Below, piece after piece: positions 32,187-42,251 of a stretch of DNA of 64,000 bases. The translations under genes were made by a program, and so were the position numbers. Source of the DNA: Zygnema cylindricum (taxonomy: Eukaryota; Streptophyta; Zygnematophyceae; Zygnematales; Zygnemataceae); NCBI GenBank assembly GCA_037447655.1, contig JBBHKE010003548.1:35057-99056 (forward strand), given 5' to 3'. The notes beneath the pieces were generated by a model. It did not search any database, was not told where the DNA came from, and saw nothing but the letters and a program-made list of their open reading frames with translations. Each line of letters opens with the position of its first letter. Position 1 is the stretch's first letter.

Positions 32187-34635
32187 TGCGGTTTGAGGAT
32201 TCTCCAACCACAGTGGCGGCATCAAAACTGCCGGTTAAAAATGCGGCGTTCTTTGCAACTGATGAGACGCAACAAGACGATTTACCAAAGGGAAACGATG
32301 ATGTGGTCAGATTTTCGCAATCGGATGATGATGAATTCTTTGCTCTCGCAAAGGATCTCATGGAGGGGCCTCAAGAAAAAGGGTGGATTATGGACTCCGG
32401 ATGCTCTTCCCACATGTGCGGCAACCGAGCTTACTTCAAAACACTCGCTCCGATTCCCACTCGCCGAATTTACTATGCGGATGACAGCGGTGTGGAAGCA
32501 ACAGCTAAATGAAGCGTGGAGTTAGCTTGTGACATCAATGGTCAAGTTGTGAAAAGAGCATTGCATGATGTTCTCTATATTCCAAAGTTTAAGAAAAAAT
32601 TGTTTTCCACTTCGGTGGCTGAAATGAAAGGATTTGAAATTTTATTAAAGAATGGAAAAAAGGTAGTAAGCAAAGATGGGAGGGTAGCCTTGGTAGGAAC
32701 TTGAGGCCCAAACTTGTTGTACCGGATGGACTTGGCTAATGAAATTGATTTTGCATACTCCAGTGTCATTCCGGAAAATGTTTTGTGGCATAAGAGGCTT
32801 CGTCACGTTCATCATGAGAGACTTGATAGTATGGTAAACAAAAATATGATAGATTGTGTTAAATTAGGCCAAAAGGAATCCCATGTATGTGATGGGTGTG
32901 CATTGGGAAAAATTCATAAATTACGGATCTGCTACAAATTATTCATTCTCATGTGTGGGGACCATCAAAAGTTCCTTCCCTCAGTGACACCCGTTTTTTG
33001 GTCACCTTTACAGATGATTTCTCTTGATACAACAAGGTTTATTTTATGAAGTACTCACTCACTTCAAGCTTTTTGGGGTATGGGCGGAAAAGCTACATGG
33101 GAAGAAGATCTTCTCCCTTCGGTCGAACAAAGGAGATGAATATATTTCCCATGCATTTTCAAACTATCTAAAAGAAAATGGAATTTCCTAACAATTTACA
33201 AATCCGTATACTCCAGAGCAAAACAGAGTATCAGAAAGGCTTAACCGAAATTTAACGGAAAGTGCAAAATCTATGATGTTAGATAAAGGGATAGATTTTA
33301 AGTTTTGGGGTGAGGCTTTCTCTTGTGCCTCTTATATAATAAATAGAATGGAAACTAAAGCAGTGAAAGAAAAAACACCATATGAAGTGTGGACACGGAA
33401 AAAACCTAATGTTAGTCATTTCCGGGTTTTTGGGAGCAAATGTTTTATTTTAGATAATTTGCCTAATTCTAAGCTTAGTCTGAAATCGGTCCTGAGATTT
33501 TAATGGGATATGATGATGAGTCACTCGGAAATAGAGTATACAATACAGATAGGAAAACTCTTCAAGTTGCTAGGAATATTCTGGTTAAAAAGGAAAGTCA
33601 ATCAGTTGATATTTTTGACATGACAGATATTGAGAAAAATGCCAAAACCAAGAATATGTAATTTTTGAAAATGTCCCTTTTACATCTTCCACCTCATCTT
33701 CTCCTACTTCTCCTCTAGACACTCTGCTTGTCCAAGATACTCATCATTCACCTCCACCTCCACCTCCTCCTCCTTGGCGGCAACCTACGGATCCAACAGT
33801 TCTAGCCTCATATTTTCCGGGGGGAAGAAGGCAAAGCAGCAGGCTGCGAGGCGGCGAAGTTGCGCTACTAAGCATCGAATCTGCGAACCTGCGACGTTGC
33901 GAAGCTGCGCTGCTAAACTGCGGCGGCGAAGCTGCGCTCCTAAACTGCGAAACTGCGAGGCTGCGAAGCTGCGAAGATGCGATGCTGCGAAGTGCACCGG
34001 TAGAGCATGCTCTTTTTTTTTTCCAGCACGACAAAACCGGCCACTATATAAGAGGCTTTTCAAGCTCTATAAAAATATCAATGGATCTCCGCGGCGAATG
34101 ATGAAATGCAATTGATAATGGAGGCTCACACTTGGGAGCTTGTAGAACTTCCTCCGGACCAAAAGGCAATCGGTTGTAAGTGGGTCTTCAAAGTTAAGTT
34201 GAATCTGGATGATTCCATTGAAATATATAAAGCTAGACTTGTTGCAAAAAGCTATAGTCAGAAGGAGGGAATTGACTATAAGGAGACTTTCTCTCCAATT
34301 GTCTGGTTTCCAACTGTTAGAATTTTGTTGTCTTTAGTGGCCATTGAAAATATAGAATTACATCAAATGGATATTACGACAGCTTTCTTGCATGGAGATT
34401 TAGAGGAGGTGATCTATATGAAGAAGCTTGAAATGTATGTAGAGATCGGAAATAAAAATCTGGTCTGTAAGCTGTTGAAATCCGTGTATGGTCTAAAGCA
34501 GGGTCCCCGTCAGTGGAATCTGAAACTAGATGAGTTTCTAACCGGTCTTGGCTTTGTACGGATTAGCTCAGATCACTCTGTCTACATTATGGAATGGGAA
34601 GATGGGATTATTTACATTGTTGTGTATGTAGATGA
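32187..34635 (+). pseudogene. Copia-3 protease-integrase-RT remnant, fused to copia-2
   Basis: Begins with a second copy of the same Gag tail (DSPTTVAASKLPVKNAAFF), then a different protease (DSGCSSHMCGNRAYF), pre-integrase WHKRLRHVHHERL and an integrase with several stops and frameshifts. The C-terminal part reads FWGEAFSCASYIINRM and HFRVFGSKCFI. Between integrase and RT lies a Pro run and a GCTGCGAAG repeat (33840-34000). Reverse transcriptase follows from 34106 (IGCKWVFKVKL, AFLHGDLEEVIYM, YGLKQGPRQWN, YVDD). The RT stops at YVDD, where an LTR begins. Confidence 0.88.
33838..34005. repeat. GCTGCGAAG-type repeat between integrase and RT
   Basis: Imperfect short units (GCTGCGAAGCTGCG and variants) occupy the linker between the integrase and RT domains. 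They extend the open frame but share nothing with pol. Confidence 0.7.
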
Positions 34636-34696
34636 TGAAATTCTATGGGCTCCATTGCCACACAAAATTCGCAGATCAAAAGAAGCGAATCTAAAT

Positions 34697-34697
<1 letters not shown>
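34636..34697 (-). mobile_element. Copia LTR fragment inside the YVDD motif
   Basis: TGAAATTCTATGGGCTCC begins here exactly as in the minus LTRs at 36411 and 42252, and follows them for about 60 bp until a C run. It overlaps the YVDD codons of copia-3, so the rest of RT is lost. Confidence 0.85.
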
Positions 34698-34729
<32 letters not shown>

Positions 34730-34763
34730 GTGGGGGGGCGGCCCCGGGGGGGGGGGGGGGGGG
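34698..34763. repeat. C30/G-run homopolymer junction, likely assembly artefact
   Basis: Thirty C, then GGGTGGGGGGGCGGCCCC, then about 19 G. The two halves are mutually complementary. It sits where an LTR abruptly changes to unrelated sequence, as expected for a bad join. Confidence 0.7.
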
Positions 34764-35930
34764 AAGGTGGAGTATGGTGGCTTCTAAAAGAAATCCGGAA
34801 CCCAAGGTCGCTTCGATTTATTGCGGTATGAATATATTGGCTATTGTTGCGATACATCACTAAAACAATGCGATATTGAGCTTCTTGATACATCCTACCG
34901 ATACACCAAATATAGACTACTCATATTTCAGTACGTATTAAGTATCGACAAGGGGCCCTCAATACACAACACAATTTACAGGTGAATGACTGTACTATAT
35001 CGTGATTGCACTTTCTGCGCTACGCGATACGCCACCCACTACACCACACGCGGTATGTAAACTTCGTCTTAGGGAAAGATTCCATTAGAGGAAAAGCGGG
35101 GTTGTTTACGACAAACCGTACGTTTTCGTACGGATTCGTACCATTTTGTTTATTTTGTCATATGAAACGTGTTTACCAGATAGGTGTTAAGATGCTTCAA
35201 TATTTTAGGCGTATGTATTGACCATTAGATGTTTCAATTTTTCAGATCCGCGAAGCAATCACGCAAATCACCCAGTGTGAAGAAACTCTCCTCGTGAGGA
35301 GAGTTGCTTCACACTGGTCGGGTACCATTGGTACACGTGAAAAAACAAAAAAATATCCACCTCGAACATGCGATCACAAGCCTACACGTCGTACATACCA
35401 TGTGTTTTTAACCACGGTGAATGCAAGTTAACCGAAAGTATCCTCACACTCTCCGCCTGACATCGACCGACCTCCAAAGTTGCAAAAAACGAGAAAAACC
35501 AAATTAAAGTTAAAAACACTAATTATCTTATTACACTAATAAATTTTTAACGTTAATTAGGATTTACGGTGTAGTGTACATTTCGCACTAACTGATCATT
35601 ATTTTTTACAACTGTACAAAAAGTGCGCCAGCTTAAGGAGTCGACACCAAAAAGTGAGTGCGTCGACACAAAAAGATTTGATTCCGAGAGATAGACGGTA
35701 GAAAATCACGTGAACCTGTTCTCTCGTGTTTAATCATCGACTATGTGAACACAGGGTATACCGATTAAGACTATGGAGAAAATGAGCCAAAATTATAGTT
35801 ATGCATAAATTAAAGCTATTTTTTTTTTTTTGAAAGGCCTTGAACCCAAATTATAATTACTAATCCTAATTGTTTTTTTAGACTAATTATTTATTAACGC
35901 TAATAATGATTCAGGGTGTACCGTACAGTA
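34764..35930. other. hAT-like end, hairpin-bearing repeat and unassigned sequence
   Basis: 34830-34975 ends in TATCG-rich sequence and CAATACACAACAC, an hAT-like terminus. 35080-35330 is an inverted relative of 62640-62890. A near-perfect hairpin lies at 35271-35316 (CCAGTGTGAAG...CTTCACACTGG around CTCTCCTCGTGAGGAGAG). MITE-like right ends occur at 35571 (GATTTACGGTG, then TA) and near 35918. No gene. Confidence 0.45.
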
Positions 35931-35931
35931 G

Positions 35932-38012
35932 TGTTGGGTATCGATGACCATTTGCCGATATTCGATATGTATTGAATTTCCTGTACTGATAATCGATATA
36001 TCGCTTCGATACATCGGAAAGCTAACTATCGCAATCTATTGCCAATATATCTTATCGTCAATATATCAAGGCTTTAAAAAAAAAATAACTAATCTTACTA
36101 CATAATTTGTGATGAATTTTCCAACTCTACTATTTCCATATCCGGAAGCAGTTAAGTGTCATTATCCTCTTCACCTACCATGCTGCCTCCCATCCTTTGG
36201 GAATCCATGGAGAAAATCAAAAACGTAACCTTTTCTATATTACTAGTCGCTCAAAATGGATGAGCAGCAATGGTTACCAATCTACTTGCAAATTGGTCAA
36301 TATTCCTACCTGAAAGCCTGAAACGAATAGTCAACATTTTTTTTTTCCCAGATCATACTTTGACTAAGTTAGTGTGAACTTTTCCTATGTGAATTTCTCT
36401 AAGTACTAAATGAAATTCTATGGGCTCCATTGCCACACAGAATTCGCAGGTCCAAAGGAAGCAAATCTAGATAGTGCCGACTCCAAGTTTATATAAACCC
36501 AAATGATTGACCCCTTGACAATCAGAACCCCATGAAAGCTTCACCCTTGTGAAATAAGACTTTCTGTGTGCTCAGTTCCACCACAGAATGCAAAGTTAGA
36601 ATATGAGATTTGGACACATTCCCCCACTTTGACTTTCCCTTAGAAATGCAGCCACCCAGGCAGGCAAAGACTCTGACCGACTACACCCCTGTGTAGCGTG
36701 GACTCCCCTGAGTCCGCAGCAACAAGAATCACTGAATTTGGTCAACTGAATTGATAGTTATGGCTGGCCAAAGTTTGCCATTTATACAAGGTGCTCTCTG
36801 GGAGAGGCAGCTACCTACCAGAAATATTCTAAGTCCTAAACCCCTCTCTAAACCCTCTAGTACTGAGGTACGGACCAATCGCATTACTGTATAGTACATA
36901 AAGGTACAAATGCCGGTGTACCTTCTGTACGGTCATCGTACGACATGGCTAAAAAGTCAATTCATGTTTTATCCGGATTCGCTCTTGTAATCCCCGGAAT
37001 TCCCCCTTCCAAATCTTATCTCTCCACGTGGCGCCAGGTCATGCCACGTCAGTAAACTGTACCGTACAAGAAAGTACAGGTGCCGGAGTACTTTCTGTTC
37101 GGAGTGTACGATATTGCCACAATGTGACATTTGTCACATCCGAATTTGTTGTGTTCCGTTCCGGAGATTCCGCAACCTCTATGATGTCACCACGTGTCAT
37201 CCGGAGTGGTGACGTCCGCAAACCGCCAAATCATCCTTTCGCGTAGCCGGCGCTAATCGCGGCCGTCCGATTTATTTCGGCATTGAATTGTAGCCGTTGA
37301 AAGTTGGTGCGCGGTATTTGTTTCGCTATCGAAACAAATGCGCGGTATCCGTTCCGTCCCTCTAACGTACTCAGTATTAAATTAACTGTACCTATGCACT
37401 AAGAATCAATTTCCCGTTTAACGAATTATCTACGTATTACTATATATAGTGTTTTCAAACCCTATGTTATGTAATACTAGTACTAGACTTAACTGCTAAG
37501 GCTAACGGCTATGCATTGCTTGATGTACGGCAGTTTCTAGGATCAATTCCTGGGTCCGTCGACTTTTCTTTTAGTAAATCTATATTTATCTACACCTGTC
37601 TCTCTGGAGAGCTTAGGCAGCCATGGCTTTAGCTCCCTTTCCAGCCTTCAGTGACTACAACAAGTGTGGGGGCTTGGAGAAGGGAGTCATGGGCAGACTG
37701 CCTCTACTCTTTTCTATCTAATAAAGACCTAGAAAATACCCAAATATCAACACTAAATAAGTAATTATGTACTTTTTTGTCGTTGCATTTTGCGACGTCT
37801 ACCTTTTAAGTCACGGAATGAAAATCACATCGTAGGTGGCGTATCAGACAAATTGTCTTTTTAGCTAAAATAACATATTATGTATATATCGCAATATATA
37901 TCGCTATGATTTATGTTGGTCCCGGTGCGATATATCGAGGAGTTTGCTCGATCGATATTCGATATATTGAATATCAAAATTATCGCGATATGAATTTACC
38001 TGATACCCAACA
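35932..38012. mobile_element. hAT-like element interrupted by a solo LTR
   Basis: The left end TAGTGTTGGGTATCG (about 35932) and a right end TGATACCCAACAC (about 38000-38012) have TATCG-rich subterminal sequence facing inwards. If they belong together, the LTR at 36411-37752 inserted into the element, leaving about 740 bp of its own. The flanks do not give a clean 8-bp duplication, so the pairing of these two ends is an inference. Confidence 0.45.
36411..37752 (-). mobile_element. Solo copia LTR with 5-bp target duplication
   Basis: 1342 bp, plus-strand ends TGAAATTCTATGG and ATATCAACA, flanked by CTAAA at 36406-36410 and 37753-37757. A perfect 5-bp duplication and absence of internal sequence mark a solo LTR left by recombination. 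This copy fixes the true LTR ends for the family in the window. Confidence 0.92.
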
Positions 38013-38643
38013 CCCGAGGTTGCAAACGGTCAACCGAAACCTTGACCGACCGTTAACTGATCGCCCGCGCCGGATCCGGAACGGATTCGGTTGCTAAATT
38101 TTGGGGGCTGGGCGGTTGCGGTCAGTTGATTCACCAAAAAAAAAAATGGTTGGTTACAGTCGGTTAACCAAAAAACAAAAAAAAATGGAAATTTTTTACT
38201 GTCCATACAATCCACATTATTGTTCTTTAAACTTTTTGGTATCGTGGAAGTACGTGACATCATGATTAGCTTCGCAAATCTGACACGGTAGTAACACTAT
38301 TCATTTCGCAAATCTTAAGGAACGCGACAAAGCGTCGCAAATCTGACACGGTAGTAAACACTATTCATTTTGCAAATCTTAGGGAACGCGACAAATCGTA
38401 ATTATTGGCTTATTCATACGTTGTACATTAATTAATTTTGTACTTTTTCGGTTACGGGCGGGCATGGTTAGTCGCGAGAAATCGAGTTTCGGTTAACTTT
38501 TATTTTCGTAAACGCCGGTCGGTTAACGGTTAACAATTTTGGAGCGTGACATAACTCGGTTGGGCGTCGGTTACTCTGATTTCGAAAAAAACGGTCGGTT
38601 TCGGTTATTTAAAAGTTTGACTTTTGCGACCTCTGCCCAACAC
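38013..38643. mobile_element. hAT-like MITE with GGTTAACC-rich interior
   Basis: Left GAGGTTGCAAACGGTCAACC and right TTTTGCGACCTCTGCCCAAC ends are partly inverse; the right end finishes CCCAACACTA. The interior repeats CGGTTAACCG motifs. Direct copies of about 65 bp (CGCAAATCTGACACGGTAGT) lie at 38274-38396. The left boundary abuts another hAT-type end. Confidence 0.55.
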
Positions 38644-38645
38644 TA

Positions 38646-38844
38646 CACCGTGAATCGTTATTAGCCTTATGTACGCTATATCGGCACCCCAAAATTTTGA
38701 CATTGTTACCTTAAATATAATAAACTACACTATTTAAGGACGTGGACCATAGTCTGCCACGTCTCCTGGCACTAAATTAGAATGAATGACGCTAATTTTT
38801 TCTTTACACTAATAATTTCTATACGCTAATAACGATTCAAGGTG
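38646..38844. mobile_element. MITE, 199 bp, CACCG family
   Basis: Starts CACCGTGAATCGTTATTAGC straight after the terminal TA of an hAT-like element, and ends AATAACGATTCAAGGTG. The interior (CTATATCGGCACCCCAAAAT, GGACGTGGACCATAGTCTGC) is shared with 45930-46114. Confidence 0.8.
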
Positions 38845-38856
38845 AACTGTACAGTA

Positions 38857-39056
38857 CACCTTGAATTGCTATTAACGTTAACAACGCTAATTCCGCCTCA
38901 AATCAGTCGTATTGATTATATTTAAGTCGTATCGATTTGAGTCGCAAAACTACGCATTGCCGAAAGTGTCAAAATATTATTGTCGTTTAGGCAAAGACAA
39001 TGATAAACTATAACAATATCACAAAAAACAAACTTCGTTTACAAATATCACCGAAA
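38857..39056. mobile_element. CACCG-family MITE terminus, partial
   Basis: CACCTTGAATTGCTATTAAC next to TA within ACTGTACAGTA. No right end is visible, so the limit given is arbitrary. Confidence 0.35.
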
Positions 39057-39477
39057 GTTAGGTGACTGTTTTTGTGTTCGCATATTTGAACAGCCGGAAA
39101 AGGACAATCTCCACTAAAAGACAAATAATAATTTCCAAATTAGGGTAAGCTGAAATTGTGACGAAGACCCACTTCGTTAAGCCTGTCGTATGCAATGAAT
39201 GTAGCCAACGACAGGATTTTATTGGTCCACTGTTTTGTTTTTTCTGTAACGGAGGACTCCTCGCTACAATGTCGATCGAACCGTTACAATTACGCTTGAA
39301 CATACACTAAACGACAACAGCTTTCAAATTTGCAGCAATTCCGCTAAGCCATGTCACACTGGCATTGACTTTCAATCGTTGACCGTCACATCCAATTGTG
39401 GTGAGCCACGTGCTGCCAAAAGGGGGACAAAATGTCCTTGCATTGTCAGTGCCATCGACGTCATCCAAGATTGTCCG

Positions 39478-39885
39478 CTTGGAAGATTCGAAGCGTATTT
39501 TTGCCTCCTTGTCGACTTAGATTGACAAAGTGGAAGACGTGGCTTGTTAACAACTGCACGATGAGCATTAAAACTGCAACTAAATAAAAGACATCTGAAA
39601 CATAGTCCAAAACAAAGATTCGGAGCGTTCGTATTTTTCACCTACTTGTCGGCTTTAGTTTCCAGAGGTAGATGTGGCTCGCCACGACAGCACGATGTGC
39701 ATTTAAATTACAATCGAACAGCAGATAGACCGACGGGTAAAATAAAGTTTATACAGTCGGCGCGAAAGATTCGGAGCGAATTTTTGCCTACTTGTCGATC
39801 GATCTTACAAGAGGTAGACGTGGCTCAACACTAACTGCACGATGATAACTATAACTTTCATAAAACATCAGATGAATCAGCGCTT
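39478..39885. repeat. Three degenerate tandem copies of about 150 bp
   Basis: Each copy holds in order AAGATTCGGAGCG (or GAAGATTCGAAGCG), TTTTTGCCTACTTGTCG, AGGTAGACGTGGCT and GCACGATG. No coding frame is conserved among them. Confidence 0.65.
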
Positions 39886-40048
39886 CAAATCTGGCTCCAC
39901 GATCAATGGGACCACAGATCAACAAGGACTAGTGGCTTCCATCATCATGGATATAAGGGCTCGTTCCCACCTTATGTTGAAGGACAATGATAAGGCCGAA
40001 TGACCGCTATTCAAATTAAAATTTATTTTGTACACGATATCTAATTTC

Positions 40049-40945
40049 TAGTGTTGTGTATCGGTAAGCATTTACCGATAACCGATATGGACCATTTTTC
40101 GGGTTCCCGATAATCGATATATTGGTTCGATATATCGTTATCGGTCTTATCGCCGATAAGAAACCGATAATATCGGGTACTTATCGGCGATAACACCGAT
40201 AACGATAACTATCGGCAATAAATGTACGTGTCGTACAGCTAGATGTACTAGCCGTACATATAAATGTACGGCATGTACACTCAACTGTACGTCTTATTCC
40301 CCGTACATGCAAAAAGTACAGTAGCCGCCATGACGTCTGTACTGTTTTGGTACGGATACAATAAAAACGATGTACCTTTCACATCCGACGCCATGGCTTT
40401 GTCCCTTTATTCCTTCGGATCCACTGGACACATGCCACGTGTCAATCTGGCAGCTTTTTTGGCAAAAGCTGCCAAAAGAGCCATTCTGGGCTCACGCTGG
40501 CCGTCCGCTCGTACTTTTTCATTCCAAGTCGTCCGTTCGATTCCGGCGGCGCGCAGAATATTATTTTGCGACCGTTGTACTTTGTGTCCGCCGTCTTTTC
40601 CCGTTCCATGCTCACCAGTTTGTCTGTAAATTTCGTCCGTTGCCGTAATTTTTTTTTGTTAAGTTAACCGGCCAGCGTTTTCTGTGCTGCGTTGCCCGTA
40701 ATAATATTCAGTTAATAGTTACGGAACAGAATCGTACACGTGGCATGACACGCTATATAATGAAAATAGTATAATACAGTATTTAATAACGTAATATAAT
40801 ATGCGTACTATATATTTTTATAGTTATCGCCGATATGGAATTTGTTGGTCTCAGACCGATATATCGGTACCTCTGACCGTTCGATAACCGATAACTATCG
40901 GTATCGGTGTTATCACGATAAGTTTTTTACCGATACACAACACTA
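40049..40945. mobile_element. hAT-like non-autonomous element, 897 bp
   Basis: Ends TAGTGTTGTGTATCGGTAA and TTACCGATACACAACACTA, flanked by CTAATTTC and CTAATTTT (7 of 8 positions match). Subterminal regions are TATCG/CGATA palindromes. The interior has an open stretch 40264-40629 with no recognisable transposase motif, and much GTAC. Confidence 0.8.
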
Positions 40946-41078
40946 CTAATTTTATTAACAATCTTTGTGACTAAACGTTCGACCCATACTAACCAGAAAT
41001 GAGGTTGTTTCAAGAAGATTCCAATTATCCACAAAAAAATGTTGCTTCTAATTTTGGCTTCCCTTCCTTTTCCACATA

Positions 41079-42116
41079 TGTTGAAATTTATAGATTTCTA
41101 GAGTATTTTCTAGGTTTAAGTATGTATTTATAAAAGGAAAAGAAAAAAGACGGACATCCTTCCTCCACCTCCGCTCTCTAGCCCCCATACTTGTTGTAGT
41201 CACTGAAGGTAAGAGAGAGAGGTTGATCCATGGGTGCCTTAGTCAACAGACAACTATTTTTAGTAGGTTACTAAAAATATACTTGACGAACCAGAGATTT
41301 GATGCCGGTACCTGCGGTTCGTCAAGTTGACCGGTAACGGTCAGCTTTATCCTAATAGACTAGGACCAATGCTAAGTGCTATGGTATGTGATAGATATAT
41401 ATTTAGTTCGACTGGATAAAATTCATTTAACTAGAACTGTATACGGCGTACATAGATTCAGTTATATAAAGTACGTCGTACGACGCTAATTCAAAACGGA
41501 TACCACGCATTTTATTTCGACATCGGAACAAATGTCGCGCAAGTATTTATTACGGCTAAGATTGCGTTTCGCATAAAATCCAACAGCGCACATCATCGCC
41601 GAAATCCCGGAGTGGTCACTCTGGCTTTTTGGGACGTGGCATGACTTGGAGCCACGTGGAGAGATGACATTCGGTCATAGGAATCCCGAGGAACGTACGG
41701 ACGAGTGAAAAGCGGACACTCGTCCACTTAATAGCCTTGTCGTACATAGGCCGTACAAAAGGTACATCGGCAGTAGTACTTTTTGTGTACGATACAATAA
41801 TCTGATTGGTCCGTACTTCAGTAGATAGGAGTTATTAGAGAGAATCATGACTTAGAAAATTTTGGTAGGTAGTCACCTCTCCCTTTGAGAGTTTGTACAA
41901 ATTGGCATTTTTACTGCCTCATAACTTATCGGCTGGTTGGCCGTTTTCAGTGATTCTTTTTGCTACGGACTCAGGGGAGTCCAAGCTGCATAGGGGTGCA
42001 GTCAAATCGTCAGTTTGCCTTCTTGGGCAAAAGTGGTCGTGGCTTAAAGTGGGTTAGTTAAATACTATCTAGAGGCTTCCTGTATTCTGTAGTCCAATGG
42101 AGGACATAGAATTGCA
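41079..42116 (+). mobile_element. Copia 5' LTR, plus orientation
   Basis: Starts TGTTGAAATTTATAG and ends ATAGAATTGCA, 1038 bp, matching the copia-1 LTR in its landmarks. A hairpin near 41283-41332 pairs CTTGACGAACC with GGTTCGTCAAG. Unlike the others it is followed by the start of an internal region, so it is a 5' LTR of a truncated element. Confidence 0.85.
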
Positions 42117-42198
42117 GGTTATGGGCCCACCCTCTAGGGTGCCCACCTTCAATGGATCTGGGTTCATCTATTGGGAAGCCATGATGATGAAACTCTGA
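42097..42198 (+). pseudogene. Copia Gag start, truncated, beginning inside the LTR
   Basis: ATG at 42097 lies 20 bp before the LTR end. The frame reads MEDIELQVMGPPSRVPTFNG, then FIYWEAMMMKL and a stop. QVxGPPSRxxxFNG matches the copia-2 Gag start. After about 90 bp the element is cut by LTR-derived sequence. Confidence 0.65.
42117..42131 (+). promoter_or_regulatory. Candidate half-tRNA primer binding site
   Basis: GGTTATGGGCCCACC directly follows the LTR. It is the complement of GGTGGGCCCATAACC, the anticodon arm of plant initiator tRNA-Met as I remember it. Drosophila copia uses a primer site of the same kind, so the first-strand primer would be a cleaved 5' half of the tRNA. Confidence 0.6.
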
Positions 42199-42251
42199 GA
42201 CCTCCATTGGCCCTCAGAGTATGCAGATCCAAAAGAAGCAAATCTAGATAG

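Noticed and set aside
34106-34831. A 241-aa protein ending in a Pro/Gly-rich tail.
   Set aside because: The first part is copia RT; the tail is translated LTR and C/G homopolymer.
39646-39834. A short gene in the 39.6-kb region.
   Set aside because: The frame crosses two units of a degenerate 150-bp tandem repeat and is not kept between units.
40264-40629. A 121-aa protein-coding gene.
   Set aside because: It lies wholly inside a non-autonomous hAT-like element, has no recognisable domain, and overlaps GTAC-rich repeats.
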